Counted from the first letter of the stretch, positions 1-9,360 are shown. The stretch is 64,000 nt of DNA from Candidatus Zipacnadia bacterium (GCA_029821735.1 JALGSU010000012.1:62001-126000); one strand, 5' to 3'. Made by a program: numbers and translations. Notes: a model not told the origin generated them from the letters alone.

Positions 1-357
1 AAATGTACGAAGTCGCTTGAGGGAGCCACCTCCGAGGCTATTCAGTGCGCCTATCTCGGCGGCTCGCCGCTGGCGATCGACCAACGTGTTGACAAGTCAG
101 CCAGCGACCTGCCGGCTGACTCGATCATACGGCTCTATCAGTACAGGAACTACGACGCGTCATCGCAAGTCTGGGACGCCTGGCAGACGCTGGACCCCGA
201 CGGCGTCATCAACCCCGCAAAGCCAGGAGGCGAATTGCGTGTTCGCCTCAGCTACGAGTACTCGATGATCTCCGGTCGTCTGTTCTCCGTGGTGACCGGC
301 GCGCCGGGCACCGATTCGGTCATGCTCATCGCGGAGAGAACCGAGGAGCGACAGTAG
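1..357 (+). CDS. TadE-like pilus assembly protein, 3' end only
   Basis: The frame is open from the first base to a TAG at 355-357, so the gene starts outside the window and only its last 118 codons are present. The tail contains a hydrophobic beta-type stretch (SYEYSMISGRLFSVV) followed by a charged end (MLIAERTEERQ). This resembles the C-terminal part of TadE/TadG-like proteins, which are minor pilin or assembly factors of Flp/Tad systems anchored in the inner membrane by an N-terminal helix. That helix is not visible here. The family assignment is from pattern memory of a short fragment and is tentative; an unrelated secreted protein is possible. That it is coding is more certain, because the third codon positions are GC-rich throughout. 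Confidence 0.5.
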   Translation, partial: KCTKSLEGATSEAIQCAYLGGSPLAIDQRVDKSASDLPADSIIRLYQYRNYDASSQVWDAWQTLDPDGVINPAKPGGELRVRLSYEYSMISGRLFSVVTGAPGTDSVMLIAERTEERQ

Positions 358-361
358 GGCC

Positions 362-2239
362 TCAGCCATTCCCCCCGAATCCGTTGACCGGCAGCCAGAC
401 CCGCATGCTGGCAGGACCGCGATTCGCCCATGCATAGTATGGGATAGCGGTGGCAGTGATTTCGTGCGTGGCAGGAACGGTGGCAGTGTCCGCAGACTGA
501 TATAGAGGCATCGAGGTCGCCGATGCGTCTGGTGCCAGCGCGGGGCCGCGCAGGACCGTAACGCCCCCGAGCAACTGCGCAGACCACTCGGCCTCGAACG
601 CCGCCGGCGCGCTCAGGGACAGGTCGGCGACTTCTGCCTGAGGGTTGTCGACGCTTTCGAAGCAGTAGACGAGTGGACCGCGTTGCAGGGCGACGCAGCC
701 CCGAGCGTCGGACACGCGTGGGTGACTGTGCAGGGCACGCGGCAGCATTGCGAACTGCAAGCAGACGACATCGCCAGGCTCCCAGCGTCGCTTCAGCCTA
801 TGGTAGCTGCCCGGCTGCGGCGCCTCCGCCACGGGCTCCCCGTTCACGGACAACTGGGCCTCGGCTGCCCACGAGGGAATGCGCAGGAAGAGGCCGAACT
901 CGGCGGCATCGTCGGGGCTGACGGTGATCTCGACCCGACCGTCCCAGGGGTAACGTGTGTCCACGGTCAGGTCCACAGGCGAGCCATCGGGGGCGGCCAG
1001 CGACGCGTGGCATGCATCATAGAGATGCACCCACAGGCCCTCGTCACTGGCGCTGAAGATCAGCCCGGGCACTGAAGCAAGTGTGCGGTGGACATTGGGC
1101 GGGCAACAGTTGGTGCGGAACCAGCTCTGCCGCTGGTAATCGGCGTCTGCTGCCAGCGGGTTGCGGTAGAAGTACTCGGTGCCGTCCAGCGAGACGCCCG
1201 ACAGGAAACCGTTGTAGAGAATGCGCTCCATGGTGTCCGCGAACCGAGCTTCGCCGGTGACCAGCAGCATCCGCCATGCCCACATGATGTGCGATATCTG
1301 GGCACAGGTCTCCGCGTAGGCTCGCAGACTGGGCAACTCGTAGGGCTCACCGAACGATTCAGCAAGGTGATGAGCACCCACCCCGCCGGTCACGTACATC
1401 TTCCTGCCCGTCAGGTCATCCCAGAGCCGCAGCAGGTTGCCCCACATCTCCTGGTCGCCGGTCTCGGCGTACCAGTCAGTGCCTCCGGAGCAGATGTATC
1501 CAGAGCGGACACAGTGACCGACGAGTTCGGGGCGGTTGGCGATGGGCGGGTGTCCGCCAGATGATTGCGGCTGTGCGAGGAAGAAGCCCGCCAGGTCCAG
1601 GTAGCGCTGTTGCCCGGTCTCGCGGTAGAGCTCAATGAGCGCCATCTCGATCTCAGGGTGACCGTCAGCTTCCTCGCGCTTCCCCGGGCCGAACTCGTCG
1701 ACGAGGTAGTCGGCGAAACGGGTGGCCACCGTCAGGAGCGTGTCGTCGCCAGTGGCGCGGCGCCAGGCGACGGCGGCCTGCATCAGGTGACCGGCGCAGT
1801 AAAGCTCGTGTGAGCCGATCAGACTCGTGAAACGTGCCGGGCGGGTCTCGCTGCTTTGCTGCGTTCCGAGCGAGAGGTAGCCATCGTCCTCCTGGTTAGC
1901 GGCGATGGCGTCGATGATTTCATCGACGGTCTCGCGCAACGCAGGCAGGTCCTCGGATTGCAGTGCGAAGGCTGCGCCCTCGACCCACTTGTAGAGATCC
2001 GATTCGCTGACGAAGGATGCTTGGCGGTAGGGAGCGTCGCTGCGCCCGGCAGCCCTGCGGAAGTTGTCAACGACACCATGCTCCTCCATCTCATTGAGGA
2101 ACGTGGCCATGCCGCCGCGGACATTCGCGACCATCCTCGGTCGCCAGAAACCTTCGTCCATCTCAACGGCGCCAATGGGCACCGACTGCAGCGCGAAGTT
2201 CGCCCCGCGACCGGTGTCAACGATCCCGGCCTCATTCAT
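362..2239 (-). CDS. Glycoside hydrolase family 127 (beta-L-arabinofuranosidase-like, DUF1680)
   Basis: This 625-residue protein looks like a full-length GH127 enzyme. Members of the family release terminal beta-L-arabinofuranose from plant glycans and glycoproteins; other activities are known in related families. The thiol-zinc active site is recognisable: Glu310 and Cys312 in AETCAQ, then the adjacent Cys378-Cys379 in RTNCCPPN, matching the Glu-x-Cys...Cys-Cys pattern that binds zinc and supplies the cysteine nucleophile. The N-terminal two thirds are the (alpha/alpha)6 barrel, the C-terminal third is beta-rich. No signal peptide is evident, so it probably acts in the cytosol on imported oligosaccharides. 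The ATG has a GAGGAG upstream. It lies 36 bases downstream of a Gfo/Idh/MocA gene on the same strand and probably shares its transcript. Confidence 0.9.
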   Translation of the reverse strand: MNEAGIVDTGRGANFALQSVPIGAVEMDEGFWRPRMVANVRGGMATFLNEMEEHGVVDNFRRAAGRSDAPYRQASFVSESDLYKWVEGAAFALQSEDLPALRETVDEIIDAIAANQEDDGYLSLGTQQSSETRPARFTSLIGSHELYCAGHLMQAAVAWRRATGDDTLLTVATRFADYLVDEFGPGKREEADGHPEIEMALIELYRETGQQRYLDLAGFFLAQPQSSGGHPPIANRPELVGHCVRSGYICSGGTDWYAETGDQEMWGNLLRLWDDLTGRKMYVTGGVGAHHLAESFGEPYELPSLRAYAETCAQISHIMWAWRMLLVTGEARFADTMERILYNGFLSGVSLDGTEYFYRNPLAADADYQRQSWFRTNCCPPNVHRTLASVPGLIFSASDEGLWVHLYDACHASLAAPDGSPVDLTVDTRYPWDGRVEITVSPDDAAEFGLFLRIPSWAAEAQLSVNGEPVAEAPQPGSYHRLKRRWEPGDVVCLQFAMLPRALHSHPRVSDARGCVALQRGPLVYCFESVDNPQAEVADLSLSAPAAFEAEWSAQLLGGVTVLRGPALAPDASATSMPLYQSADTATVPATHEITATAIPYYAWANRGPASMRVWLPVNGFGGNG

Positions 2240-2275
2240 GTTGTGCTCTCCTCACTGTGGGAGGGATTTCGACGG

Positions 2276-3364
2276 TTACTCAGGTCGGAAGTCCGGGACT
2301 TCGACGGCCTCGCCGCCGTTCTCTGCGGATATGTGGGCACAGATGCCTGGGACCGTGTAGTCGAGCCCACGGTAGACGTCTATGGGCGGGTCGGTGTCGT
2401 CGAGCACGGAGCGTACGAAGTCATTGCACATGTAATACTCCGAGGTGCCGTGGCCGCCGAGAGTTGCCTCGGGCGGCGCATCGGTGTGCGCAGCGCTCAG
2501 CGGCAACTCCACTGGCGCCGTCAGGTTCGGAATACTTTCGGTGTGCATGTGGTGCAAGCCGGGGCGGCCGCCGCGCGGGGTCTCAATGAACCCCTCCGTG
2601 CCGTACATGACCATCCAGTGCATGGAATGGGGCCGGGCCACGTTGAAGCCGCAGAGTATCTTGATGGGCGCGCCCATCTCGGTCTGGAAGATGCCGACCT
2701 CCATGTCGATCGCACCCCAGCCCGCGCCTCGATGCGAGCCGCTGTGCATACCGCAGGCGCTGACCACCCGCGTGTCCATGATGTCCAGCAGCGGGCCGAG
2801 GTCATGGGTGCAGTAGTGGATTGGCGGCATGGCCGCCCGCCAGGTGGGGCCGGATTCTGAGCCGGGCGTGATCCCATCGAAACGGTCGTGCATCAGGTAA
2901 GCGCAGTCGTGGATGTACTCGGCCTCGGCGTAGACCGGGCGACCGATGTCGCCGCGACCGACCATCTCGACGTAGGTCTGCATGTAGGCGTAGTAGCACA
3001 TGTTCTCGGCGAACATGTACTTCAGGCCGGACTGCTCAACGGCGGTCGCGAGTTCCGCAGCTTGATCGAGGTCACTGGCAGCGGGCACTTCGCTGAGAAT
3101 ATGCTTGCCCTGCTCCAGAGCCTCAACGGCGTTCGGCACATGCACCGGTGCCGGCGTAGCGACGACGATGGCATCGATGTCAGCGCGGCACATCTCGGAG
3201 TAGTCGTCGAAGGCCATCGGTGCGTCAAACTCCTCGGCTACTGCAGCAGCCCTACCGGGCGCCAGATCGCACACGGCGGCCAGTTCGCAGTCGGCGTGAT
3301 TCGCGAAGACGCGTACAAAGCCCATGCCACGACCCAGACCAGCAACACCAATGCGAAGAGACAT
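2276..3364 (-). CDS. Gfo/Idh/MocA family oxidoreductase (lacks the EKP lysine)
   Basis: NAD(P)-dependent oxidoreductase-like protein of 362 residues, probably acting on a sugar or inositol derivative. The Rossmann start reads MSLRIGVAGLGRGMGF and an aspartate ends the second strand (AAVCDLA). Most family members have a Glu-Lys-Pro motif whose lysine is catalytic; here the equivalent place reads SEVP (HILSEVPAASD), so the lysine is absent and the chemistry may differ. The start was placed at the internal ATG because it opens the Rossmann fold and has a GGGAGG upstream; a longer reading adds only a basic tail. It probably forms an operon with the downstream GH127 gene. Substrate cannot be predicted. 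Confidence 0.85.
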   Translation of the reverse strand: MSLRIGVAGLGRGMGFVRVFANHADCELAAVCDLAPGRAAAVAEEFDAPMAFDDYSEMCRADIDAIVVATPAPVHVPNAVEALEQGKHILSEVPAASDLDQAAELATAVEQSGLKYMFAENMCYYAYMQTYVEMVGRGDIGRPVYAEAEYIHDCAYLMHDRFDGITPGSESGPTWRAAMPPIHYCTHDLGPLLDIMDTRVVSACGMHSGSHRGAGWGAIDMEVGIFQTEMGAPIKILCGFNVARPHSMHWMVMYGTEGFIETPRGGRPGLHHMHTESIPNLTAPVELPLSAAHTDAPPEATLGGHGTSEYYMCNDFVRSVLDDTDPPIDVYRGLDYTVPGICAHISAENGGEAVEVPDFRPE

Positions 3365-3547
3365 CGAGGACCCTCCCGGACGACGAGTTGACGGCGGGCG
3401 ACTCTTGGCCGGGCGGGCCACGGGCACCTCCCGTGGAGCGCGCCGAAGCAGGCCCAAAGGCGCTGAGTGGCGAATTGACTGCTGACGCGGCCACGGCGCA
3501 CCTGGCCGCGACCGCGCACCTCAGACATATCCACAGGGAATGAGCCC

Positions 3548-6475
3548 ATGCGTAACGCACGCCGTTTGGTCTTGCTGACAGCAACTATTGCCGTTTGTGC
3601 CCTCAATGCCGCGAACGCACTGGTGCTGGTCGATGAGGGGCAGCCGCGGGCGACCATCGTCGTCCCGGACGACATGCTGCCGATTGTGCAGTATGCCGCC
3701 CAGGAGTTGCAGTACCACGTTGAACGAGCATCTGGGGCGACACTGCCGATCGTGGCTGAGAATGACATGCCCAATGGGCCGGTAGTGATTCTGGGCGAGT
3801 GCGTGGCGACTGCCGAGGCGGGGATACTCCCTGACGAGATGGAGCCGAACGAGCGCTTCGGCAAACTGGTGGGTGATCGGCTGTACCTGGCGGGTGACGA
3901 CGGCGAGGGGCAGCCCGCGTGGATAATGCACGGCAACCGCACGCGCGTGGGGACGCTCTTCGCGGTCTATGAATTGCTCGAGCGCGAACTGGGTGTGCAG
4001 TGGCTATGGCCAGGCGAGTTGGGTGAGGTGATCCCGGCAGCCGAGAACATCACTATCGAGCAGTGGGACGACCGGGGTAAGCCCGCTTTTGTGCATACCC
4101 GCTGGCGTGACGGCGGCGCGATGCTCACGTCAGAGGACGGCTGGTCCTCGATGGACGTGCGTAGCCGGTTCCTGAACGCGCAGGGCGTATGGCTGCGGCG
4201 ACACCGCTTCGCCATGGGCCGCAACATGGACATGGCGCACGCCTACACCGACTGGTTTGAGAAGTATGGCGAGACGCATCCGGAATACTTCAACCTGCTG
4301 CCTGACGGCACGCGGCGCTCGGACCCCATGTACCATGGCGGTGCACCGCGTCTGATCTCGATGTCGGTGGGCCACCCGGATTTCCAGGAGGCCGTGATCG
4401 AGCGCTGGCTGGCGGAGCGGACGCCTGAGAAGCCGTGGATCGACTGCAGCGAGAACGACACGCCGGGCAAGTGCATGTGCGATTACTGCATGGCTCTCGA
4501 TGAGCCGGACCCGACGCTGGACTTCCCTTGGGAGGAGCGCGAGGAGCGGGCGCGCGCGGCTTTCGAGGCGGGCGACAAGAACTGGTATCAGAACCTCGGT
4601 GCGGCGTCCGATCGGTACGCGCGTTACTACATGGCGATTCTGGAGAAGGCCCGCGAGTATGACGCGGACGCGGTGGTCATGGGCTACGCCTATGCGAATA
4701 CCGTCAACCCGCCGCAGAACACCCAACTGAACCCAAGCGTGATTATCGGCGTAGTGCCGCCGATGTACTATCCGTGGACGGACGCGAAGCGTGAGTACAA
4801 CCGCAATCAGTGGGAGGGCTGGTCGGCCACAGGCCCGCGCATGTTCCTGCGCCCGAACTGGATGTTGGACGGGCACAACATGCCACTGTTTCTCGCGCGC
4901 AAACTGGGGGACGACTTCAAGTTCTACGCTGATCACGGCCTGATCGGGACGGACTTCGACTCGCTCACCGGCCAGTACTCCACGCAGGGCCCGAACCTGT
5001 ACATGCTGGCACGTCTCATGCAGAAACCGGAGATGACCGTCGAGGAGGTCTTCGACGAGTTCTACGCCGCCTTCGGCCCAGCGAAGCAGGCAGTGCGCGA
5101 CTACTTCGAGCACTGGGAAATGGTCGCCGATGGGGACTATGGCGAGCAGATTGAGGGCAATCACTGGAGCTACTTCTATCGCCAGGCGCACCAGGTGTTC
5201 ACGCCCGAGGTGATGGCTCGCGGGCGGGCGCTGATAGAGGCCGCCGCGGTGGCTGCTGGCGATGATGATCTTGCCCGGCGGCGCGTGAGCTGGCTGGAGG
5301 AGGGTCTGCGCAACGCTGAACTGGTGCTGGAGGTGCAACGGGCCTACACCGCTTACCGTGAAGAGGGAGCGTTCGACGGCTATCTGGCGGCGATGGGCAA
5401 GCTGGATGAGTACCGGCTCTCGGTGGAGGAGGACCTGATCGGGAACCTGGGCTTCCTCTACGCGAATGAGATCAGGACCTGGGACCGGAAGCTCGTGCAG
5501 ATCATGAAGCAGCCGGGCGAACGCATCCCCGACCCGTGGAAATTTGCGTGGGACCCCGGTGAGGTGGGGGAGACGCAGGGCTGGTACGCGGATGACTTCG
5601 ACGCGAGCGGCTGGGTGGATATGAGGACCGACGGAGCGTGGGAGCACCAGCCTGTGGGCAAGCAATGGCGCGAGGCGCACAACAACGAGGACTATGACGG
5701 GCTGGCGTGGTACCGCACAAGCCTGACGATCAAAGAGAACCCGGACCGGCCGCTCGTGCAACTCGTGTTCGGCGCTGTGGACGAGGCCTGCACCGTGTGG
5801 GTCAACGGCGAGCGTCTGCTTGACCGGCCATATCCGTATGAGGGCAACACGAACTCGTGGCAGGAGGCGTTCGAGGTCGACATCACCGACGTGGTGCGCT
5901 ACGACCGGCCGAACACGGTCGCGGTGCTGGTGTCGGACGACTCGGGAGCGGGCGGGATATGGCGACCGGCGTGGGTGAACACGAACGTGCCTTTGGCCGC
6001 CGCCGAGGACAACCTGCTGCCCGATGCCGGCTTTGAGGGCGAGCCAGAGAGCTGGGGCAAGAGCGCGATGGCGGGGACCTTCGACTTCACCATCGACACC
6101 GCGCAAGCACACTCGGGGCAGTCATCGGCGCGCATCGAGTGCACCGAGCGGGGCTCTGCCGAGAAGAAGGAAGAGATGCGCACTGACGTCTGGGGTCGCT
6201 GGTACACGACCGTGGACACGGTCGACGTCGAGAAGAGCTACCGGCTGCGACTTTGGGTGCGCACGCAAGCGGGCTTCACGGGCCGGCTGGCGATCTGGGT
6301 GACCCCGACGCCGACGGGGACGAATGCGACGAACCTGGCGACCACCAATGGTCGCTGGCATGAGGTGGTTGTCGAGGGCATCCGGCCCAAAGGCGAGACG
6401 ATAGGAGTCTACCTGAACCTGATGGAAGCGCCGGGGGTTGTATGGTTCGACGACGTGGAACTGGTCGAGGAGTAG
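3548..6475 (+). CDS. Secreted DUF4838 protein with two C-terminal carbohydrate-binding-like domains
   Basis: A 975-residue exported protein. Residues 1-25 form a signal peptide (basic start, hydrophobic core, ANA/LV region). About 30-160 resembles the alpha-glucuronidase N-terminal-like domain (VPDDMLPIVQYAAQELQYHVERASG), followed by a DUF4838 TIM-barrel-like region with conserved aromatic and acidic clusters (HPEYFNLLPDGTRR, CSENDTPGKCMCDYC). About 660-800 is a galactose-binding-like jelly roll similar to glycosidase family 2 sugar-binding domains (VWVNGERLLDRPYP), and 820-975 looks like a CBM4/9-type module (NLLPDAGFEGE...WFDDVELVEE). A polysaccharide-degrading role is likely but DUF4838 has no established activity that I can name. 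It is divergent from the Gfo/Idh/MocA gene and converges on thiL. Confidence 0.8.
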   Translation: MRNARRLVLLTATIAVCALNAANALVLVDEGQPRATIVVPDDMLPIVQYAAQELQYHVERASGATLPIVAENDMPNGPVVILGECVATAEAGILPDEMEPNERFGKLVGDRLYLAGDDGEGQPAWIMHGNRTRVGTLFAVYELLERELGVQWLWPGELGEVIPAAENITIEQWDDRGKPAFVHTRWRDGGAMLTSEDGWSSMDVRSRFLNAQGVWLRRHRFAMGRNMDMAHAYTDWFEKYGETHPEYFNLLPDGTRRSDPMYHGGAPRLISMSVGHPDFQEAVIERWLAERTPEKPWIDCSENDTPGKCMCDYCMALDEPDPTLDFPWEEREERARAAFEAGDKNWYQNLGAASDRYARYYMAILEKAREYDADAVVMGYAYANTVNPPQNTQLNPSVIIGVVPPMYYPWTDAKREYNRNQWEGWSATGPRMFLRPNWMLDGHNMPLFLARKLGDDFKFYADHGLIGTDFDSLTGQYSTQGPNLYMLARLMQKPEMTVEEVFDEFYAAFGPAKQAVRDYFEHWEMVADGDYGEQIEGNHWSYFYRQAHQVFTPEVMARGRALIEAAAVAAGDDDLARRRVSWLEEGLRNAELVLEVQRAYTAYREEGAFDGYLAAMGKLDEYRLSVEEDLIGNLGFLYANEIRTWDRKLVQIMKQPGERIPDPWKFAWDPGEVGETQGWYADDFDASGWVDMRTDGAWEHQPVGKQWREAHNNEDYDGLAWYRTSLTIKENPDRPLVQLVFGAVDEACTVWVNGERLLDRPYPYEGNTNSWQEAFEVDITDVVRYDRPNTVAVLVSDDSGAGGIWRPAWVNTNVPLAAAEDNLLPDAGFEGEPESWGKSAMAGTFDFTIDTAQAHSGQSSARIECTERGSAEKKEEMRTDVWGRWYTTVDTVDVEKSYRLRLWVRTQAGFTGRLAIWVTPTPTGTNATNLATTNGRWHEVVVEGIRPKGETIGVYLNLMEAPGVVWFDDVELVEE

Positions 6476-6490
6476 CCGGCGGTGATCGCG

Positions 6491-7495
6491 TCAGAAGTGG
6501 CTCCAGCCGCCACGGGCGAGCTTCATCTCATCGCCATCAGGATCGACAACTGTGACGCCGCTGCCCTGCTCGATGCGGCCGACCACCGTCAGGCCGATCT
6601 CGGCCACCGGCGGCAGTTCGCTCACAGCCTCTACCTGATCGGCGTCGAGCGCGATGAGCAGCTCAAAGTCCTCGCCGCCAGTCAGCGCCCACTCGAGGGC
6701 GCTTTGCCCCAGCTCCTCGGCAGCTTCGGCACAGCCGTCGGCGATGGGCACGCGCGCTGCCTCCATGACGATATGGACGCCACTGCGCCGGGCGACGTGA
6801 CCCGCGTCCTGCGCCAGCCCATCGCTGATATCCATCGCTGCCGATACCCGCCCGGACTGCGCGAGCGCTCTGCCCGCAGCCACGCGGGGGGCAGGGGTAG
6901 CGAAACGTTTGCGCACGGGCGCCAGTCTCTCGTCCGCCCAGCAGTCAGGGCCGAGCACCTGCAGCAGTGCCACCGCTGCGCCGGTCGCCCCGAGCTTCCC
7001 GGTCACAGCCAGCGCCTGACCGGGCTGCGCTCCCGAGCGCAATAGCGCCTCGCCGTGCGGCACGGTGCCCACCACTACGACGTCGAGCGCGGCCTGATGG
7101 TTGCCGACCGTATCACCGCCTGCGAGCACCCCCCCCACCGCCATGATCGCGGCGTTCAGGCCCGCGAGGAGATCCTGCGCCCGCTCGGCGACCCAGTCGG
7201 GAGGCAGCGCGGCTGAGCAGAAGACGGCCGCTGGCTTCGCACCCATGGCGGCGATGTCGCTGATCGCTGCCGCCCCGGCACGCTGGCCGATTTCGTGGCA
7301 GGTGAGCCATGTGAGGTCGAAGTGGCGGCCCTCAAATTGCGCGTCGGTGGTGACCACGATCAGTTCCGGCCCACCGAGGTCGAGCACGGCGGCGTCATCG
7401 CCGATGCCCACAACCACGCGCGGATCGTCCTCGGCCAGGCCGCGGATCGTGTCGATGAACCCGAATTCTCCCAACTCGCTCAAAAGCACAGGCAT
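6491..7495 (-). CDS. thiL: Thiamine-monophosphate kinase
   Basis: ThiL phosphorylates thiamine monophosphate to thiamine pyrophosphate with ATP, the last step of cofactor synthesis, in the cytosol. The 334-residue protein has the family hallmarks: an N-terminal ELGEFGFI segment, the Mg-binding GIGDDAAVL, TTDAQFEGRHFD, ISDIAAMGAKP, GGDTV and the C-terminal DISDGLAQD and LTGGEDFELL motifs, in the usual order and spacing. The ATG chosen is at the ThiL-like start and has GGGGAG just upstream; the open frame runs about 200 codons further but that part is shadow of the divergent neighbour. No other thiamine gene is nearby. Confidence 0.93.
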   Translation of the reverse strand: MPVLLSELGEFGFIDTIRGLAEDDPRVVVGIGDDAAVLDLGGPELIVVTTDAQFEGRHFDLTWLTCHEIGQRAGAAAISDIAAMGAKPAAVFCSAALPPDWVAERAQDLLAGLNAAIMAVGGVLAGGDTVGNHQAALDVVVVGTVPHGEALLRSGAQPGQALAVTGKLGATGAAVALLQVLGPDCWADERLAPVRKRFATPAPRVAAGRALAQSGRVSAAMDISDGLAQDAGHVARRSGVHIVMEAARVPIADGCAEAAEELGQSALEWALTGGEDFELLIALDADQVEAVSELPPVAEIGLTVVGRIEQGSGVTVVDPDGDEMKLARGGWSHF

Positions 7496-7585
7496 CGGCT
7501 CCCCATCTCGTGTCGTCTGCACTGATGTGTTCGTCGCGTCGGGCTCCGGCTCCTGTCGGCATGTGCGACTACGATGCGACTGATG

Positions 7586-7591
7586 TATAAT
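7586..7591 (+). promoter_or_regulatory. -10 box upstream of the beta-helix gene
   Basis: A perfect TATAAT lies about 40 bases before the ATG of the gene at 7632, in the divergent gap with thiL. No good -35 hexamer is found 16-18 bases upstream (nearest is a TGTGCG), so an activator or another contact may be needed. The AT-rich box stands out in an otherwise GC-rich gap. Confidence 0.45.
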
Positions 7592-7631
7592 ACGCGCGCC
7601 GCAGCAGCCCACATATGAAGGTGGCGAAGCA

Positions 7632-8759
7632 ATGCTTAAGCACGTAATGAGCGCACTCCTGATGTTCTGGTGCATCTGCGCAGCCGCAGACACCGTCGAC
7701 GTGACCTGCGACTTGACCCGCCTCGGGATATTCGAGCGCAACGCCGTCGGCGATGGCGTCGCCGATGACAGCGAGTTGATCCAGGCGGCGATCGACCATG
7801 TCGCGGCAGAGGGCGGTACGGTATTCGTCCCGGCTGGGACATACCGGGTAGCGGCGCTGGCCATCCCCGCAGGTGTGAACCTTGTGGGGGCAGGGATGGA
7901 CCGCACGGTTTTCCGGGCGGCGGGTACTGCACGCATGTTCCTGCCGACCGGTGGATCGCTTGTGGGCTTCACCGCGTATGGCACACCGAGCGAGGATGTG
8001 TCTGGCGACAACTGGGAGATCACGGTGAAGTCGGGGAGCGGGGGGACGTCTATCTGCTCGCACATCGTCGCCGTGCACGATGCCGAGAACGTGCTCATCA
8101 GCAACGTGAAGCTGCTCGAGTCCCGTTACGACTGCCTCTACGTGGCCGGGTCGAAGGGCCTGCGGGTGTCGGGGTGTCACTTCGATCGCTCGGGGCGCAA
8201 TGTCGTGTCGCTGGTTGGCAATGACGAGGACTTCATCTTCTCCGACTGCTACTTCGGCAGCACCTGGCGCCTCTACCACGTCGACCTCGAGCCCAATGAA
8301 GGGCGCTGGATTCGCGACGGGGCTTTCGTCAACTGCACCTTCGACGGGCGCCATGCGGGTGAAGATGGCTCGGATGGCTGGGGACGCTTCCTGATACTCA
8401 CCGGTCATGACGAGCTGCTCAGCCGCAACGTCACCGTGACTGGTTGCACTTTCCTGGAGATCAGCGTGCGCGTGCGCGGCATATTCCCGGGCTGCAGGTT
8501 CATCGACAATCCGGTGCTGGACGGCAACGGGCCGTTCTTCTTGCGGGTGAGCACCAATCCTGTCGGCGAACTGCGAGACGTGACCGTGCGTGGCAACAGC
8601 TTCGTGGACGGCGATGAGCCGGCGGAGGCGATCCGGCATGGTGTGACCTTCACTGGCAACAGTGTCTTCGCGGGGAACATCCCAGAGCAGTTTAACGCCA
8701 TTGAGATGGACGCGCCAGCTACCACTGATCAGGCCGCCGAGAACAAGGTGGCCGACTGA
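7632..8759 (+). CDS. Secreted right-handed parallel beta-helix protein (pectate-lyase superfamily)
   Basis: A 375-residue exported protein with a short signal peptide (MLKHVMSALLMFWCICAAA). It opens with the Pectate_lyase_3-type sequence GDGVADDSELIQAAIDHVAAEGGTVFVPAGTYR, followed by repeating short strands typical of the right-handed beta-helix (VNLVGAGMDRTVFR, NVLISNVKLLESRYDCLYVAG, LRVSGCHFDRSGRNVVSLVG). Such proteins are polysaccharide lyases, hydrolases, or glycan-binding spikes, so the exact reaction is open. The company of GH127 and DUF4838 genes supports a role in breaking down plant-type or extracellular polysaccharide. A TATAAT lies upstream and a GC-rich hairpin follows the stop. 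Confidence 0.8.
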   Translation: MLKHVMSALLMFWCICAAADTVDVTCDLTRLGIFERNAVGDGVADDSELIQAAIDHVAAEGGTVFVPAGTYRVAALAIPAGVNLVGAGMDRTVFRAAGTARMFLPTGGSLVGFTAYGTPSEDVSGDNWEITVKSGSGGTSICSHIVAVHDAENVLISNVKLLESRYDCLYVAGSKGLRVSGCHFDRSGRNVVSLVGNDEDFIFSDCYFGSTWRLYHVDLEPNEGRWIRDGAFVNCTFDGRHAGEDGSDGWGRFLILTGHDELLSRNVTVTGCTFLEISVRVRGIFPGCRFIDNPVLDGNGPFFLRVSTNPVGELRDVTVRGNSFVDGDEPAEAIRHGVTFTGNSVFAGNIPEQFNAIEMDAPATTDQAAENKVAD

Positions 8760-8778
8760 CAGGCCCCCGTACATAAAG

Positions 8779-8809
8779 CAGGGCCCCGGGGGGGAAACCC
8801 GAGGCCCTG
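8779..8809. terminator. GC-rich hairpin between convergent genes
   Basis: Arms CAGGGCCCCGGG and CCCGAGGCCCTG pair over 12 positions with one mismatch around a 7-base loop. It lies 20 bases after the stop of the beta-helix gene and about 35 bases before the end of the convergent small gene, so it may end transcription in both directions. There is no clear T-run on the plus strand; CTTTAT follows on the minus strand. Confidence 0.6.
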
Positions 8810-8844
8810 TGCGGGAGGCGGTCTGAGCTTTGATGCTGGCGTGG

Positions 8845-9231
8845 TCAGAAGGTATTGGGTTGCGCGAACGTGTCGCGGGTGGGTCCTGGGACCGTGCCCG
8901 CATTGCCGTAGGTGTTGGGGCCCTGGGTGCCGTAGCCGGTCTGTGGCTGGTATCCGTAATTTCGCGAGGAGGTATAGCCACCGCCGACACGCGAGCCGGA
9001 CCGCGCGTAGCCGTAGCCTCCTCGAGGGCCTCGCGGCGCGGCGTACTGCCCGCCGGAATACCCCGATGTCGATATGATTGTGCCGCCAAACAGCCTCGCG
9101 GCCGTGGCGACGTCAAGGTACTTGAGTTGTATCAGTTCCAGGACGACCCTCTCGCTTCTGGGGGCCTGGTCCTGAGCGAGTGCGATGCCTGTAAAGGCCG
9201 CAACTGCTATCAGGATTGCGATGGTCCTCAT
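8845..9231 (-). CDS. Small secreted Gly/Tyr-rich protein, unrecognised
   Basis: A 128-residue protein with a clear signal peptide (MRTIAILIAVAAFTGIALAQ). After it comes SERVVLELIQLKYLDVATAARLFGG, which resembles the short beta-alpha unit of secretin N-terminal domains (IxLKYxDAxxAAxLF). The remaining 70 residues are low-complexity, rich in glycine, tyrosine, arginine and serine (GGYGYARSGSRVGGGYTSS), and probably unfolded. It could be a truncated secretin-like module or a surface or matrix protein. The start was taken at the ATG of the signal peptide, with GGAGGTGG upstream. A 216-base leader containing inverted repeats precedes it. Confidence 0.65.
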   Translation of the reverse strand: MRTIAILIAVAAFTGIALAQDQAPRSERVVLELIQLKYLDVATAARLFGGTIISTSGYSGGQYAAPRGPRGGYGYARSGSRVGGGYTSSRNYGYQPQTGYGTQGPNTYGNAGTVPGPTRDTFAQPNTF

Positions 9232-9360
9232 TGCCTGCCACCTCCGCAAATCCGAGCAAAAGAAAAGGGGCGAGGGCGGTCGGTTAGCCTGCACGTGAAG
9301 GAGGGAGGGTTGTTACCTTCGCGTGAAACACACAGCCGTCGCTAACGCCTTTGGCTACCG

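Noticed and set aside
1856..2860. A 334-codon plus-strand frame across GH127 and the oxidoreductase
   Set aside because: Antisense to two recognised genes; no ribosome site or family motif.
4130..6112. A 660-codon minus-strand frame inside the DUF4838 gene
   Set aside because: It is antisense to a gene with signal peptide and recognisable domains and has shadow composition.
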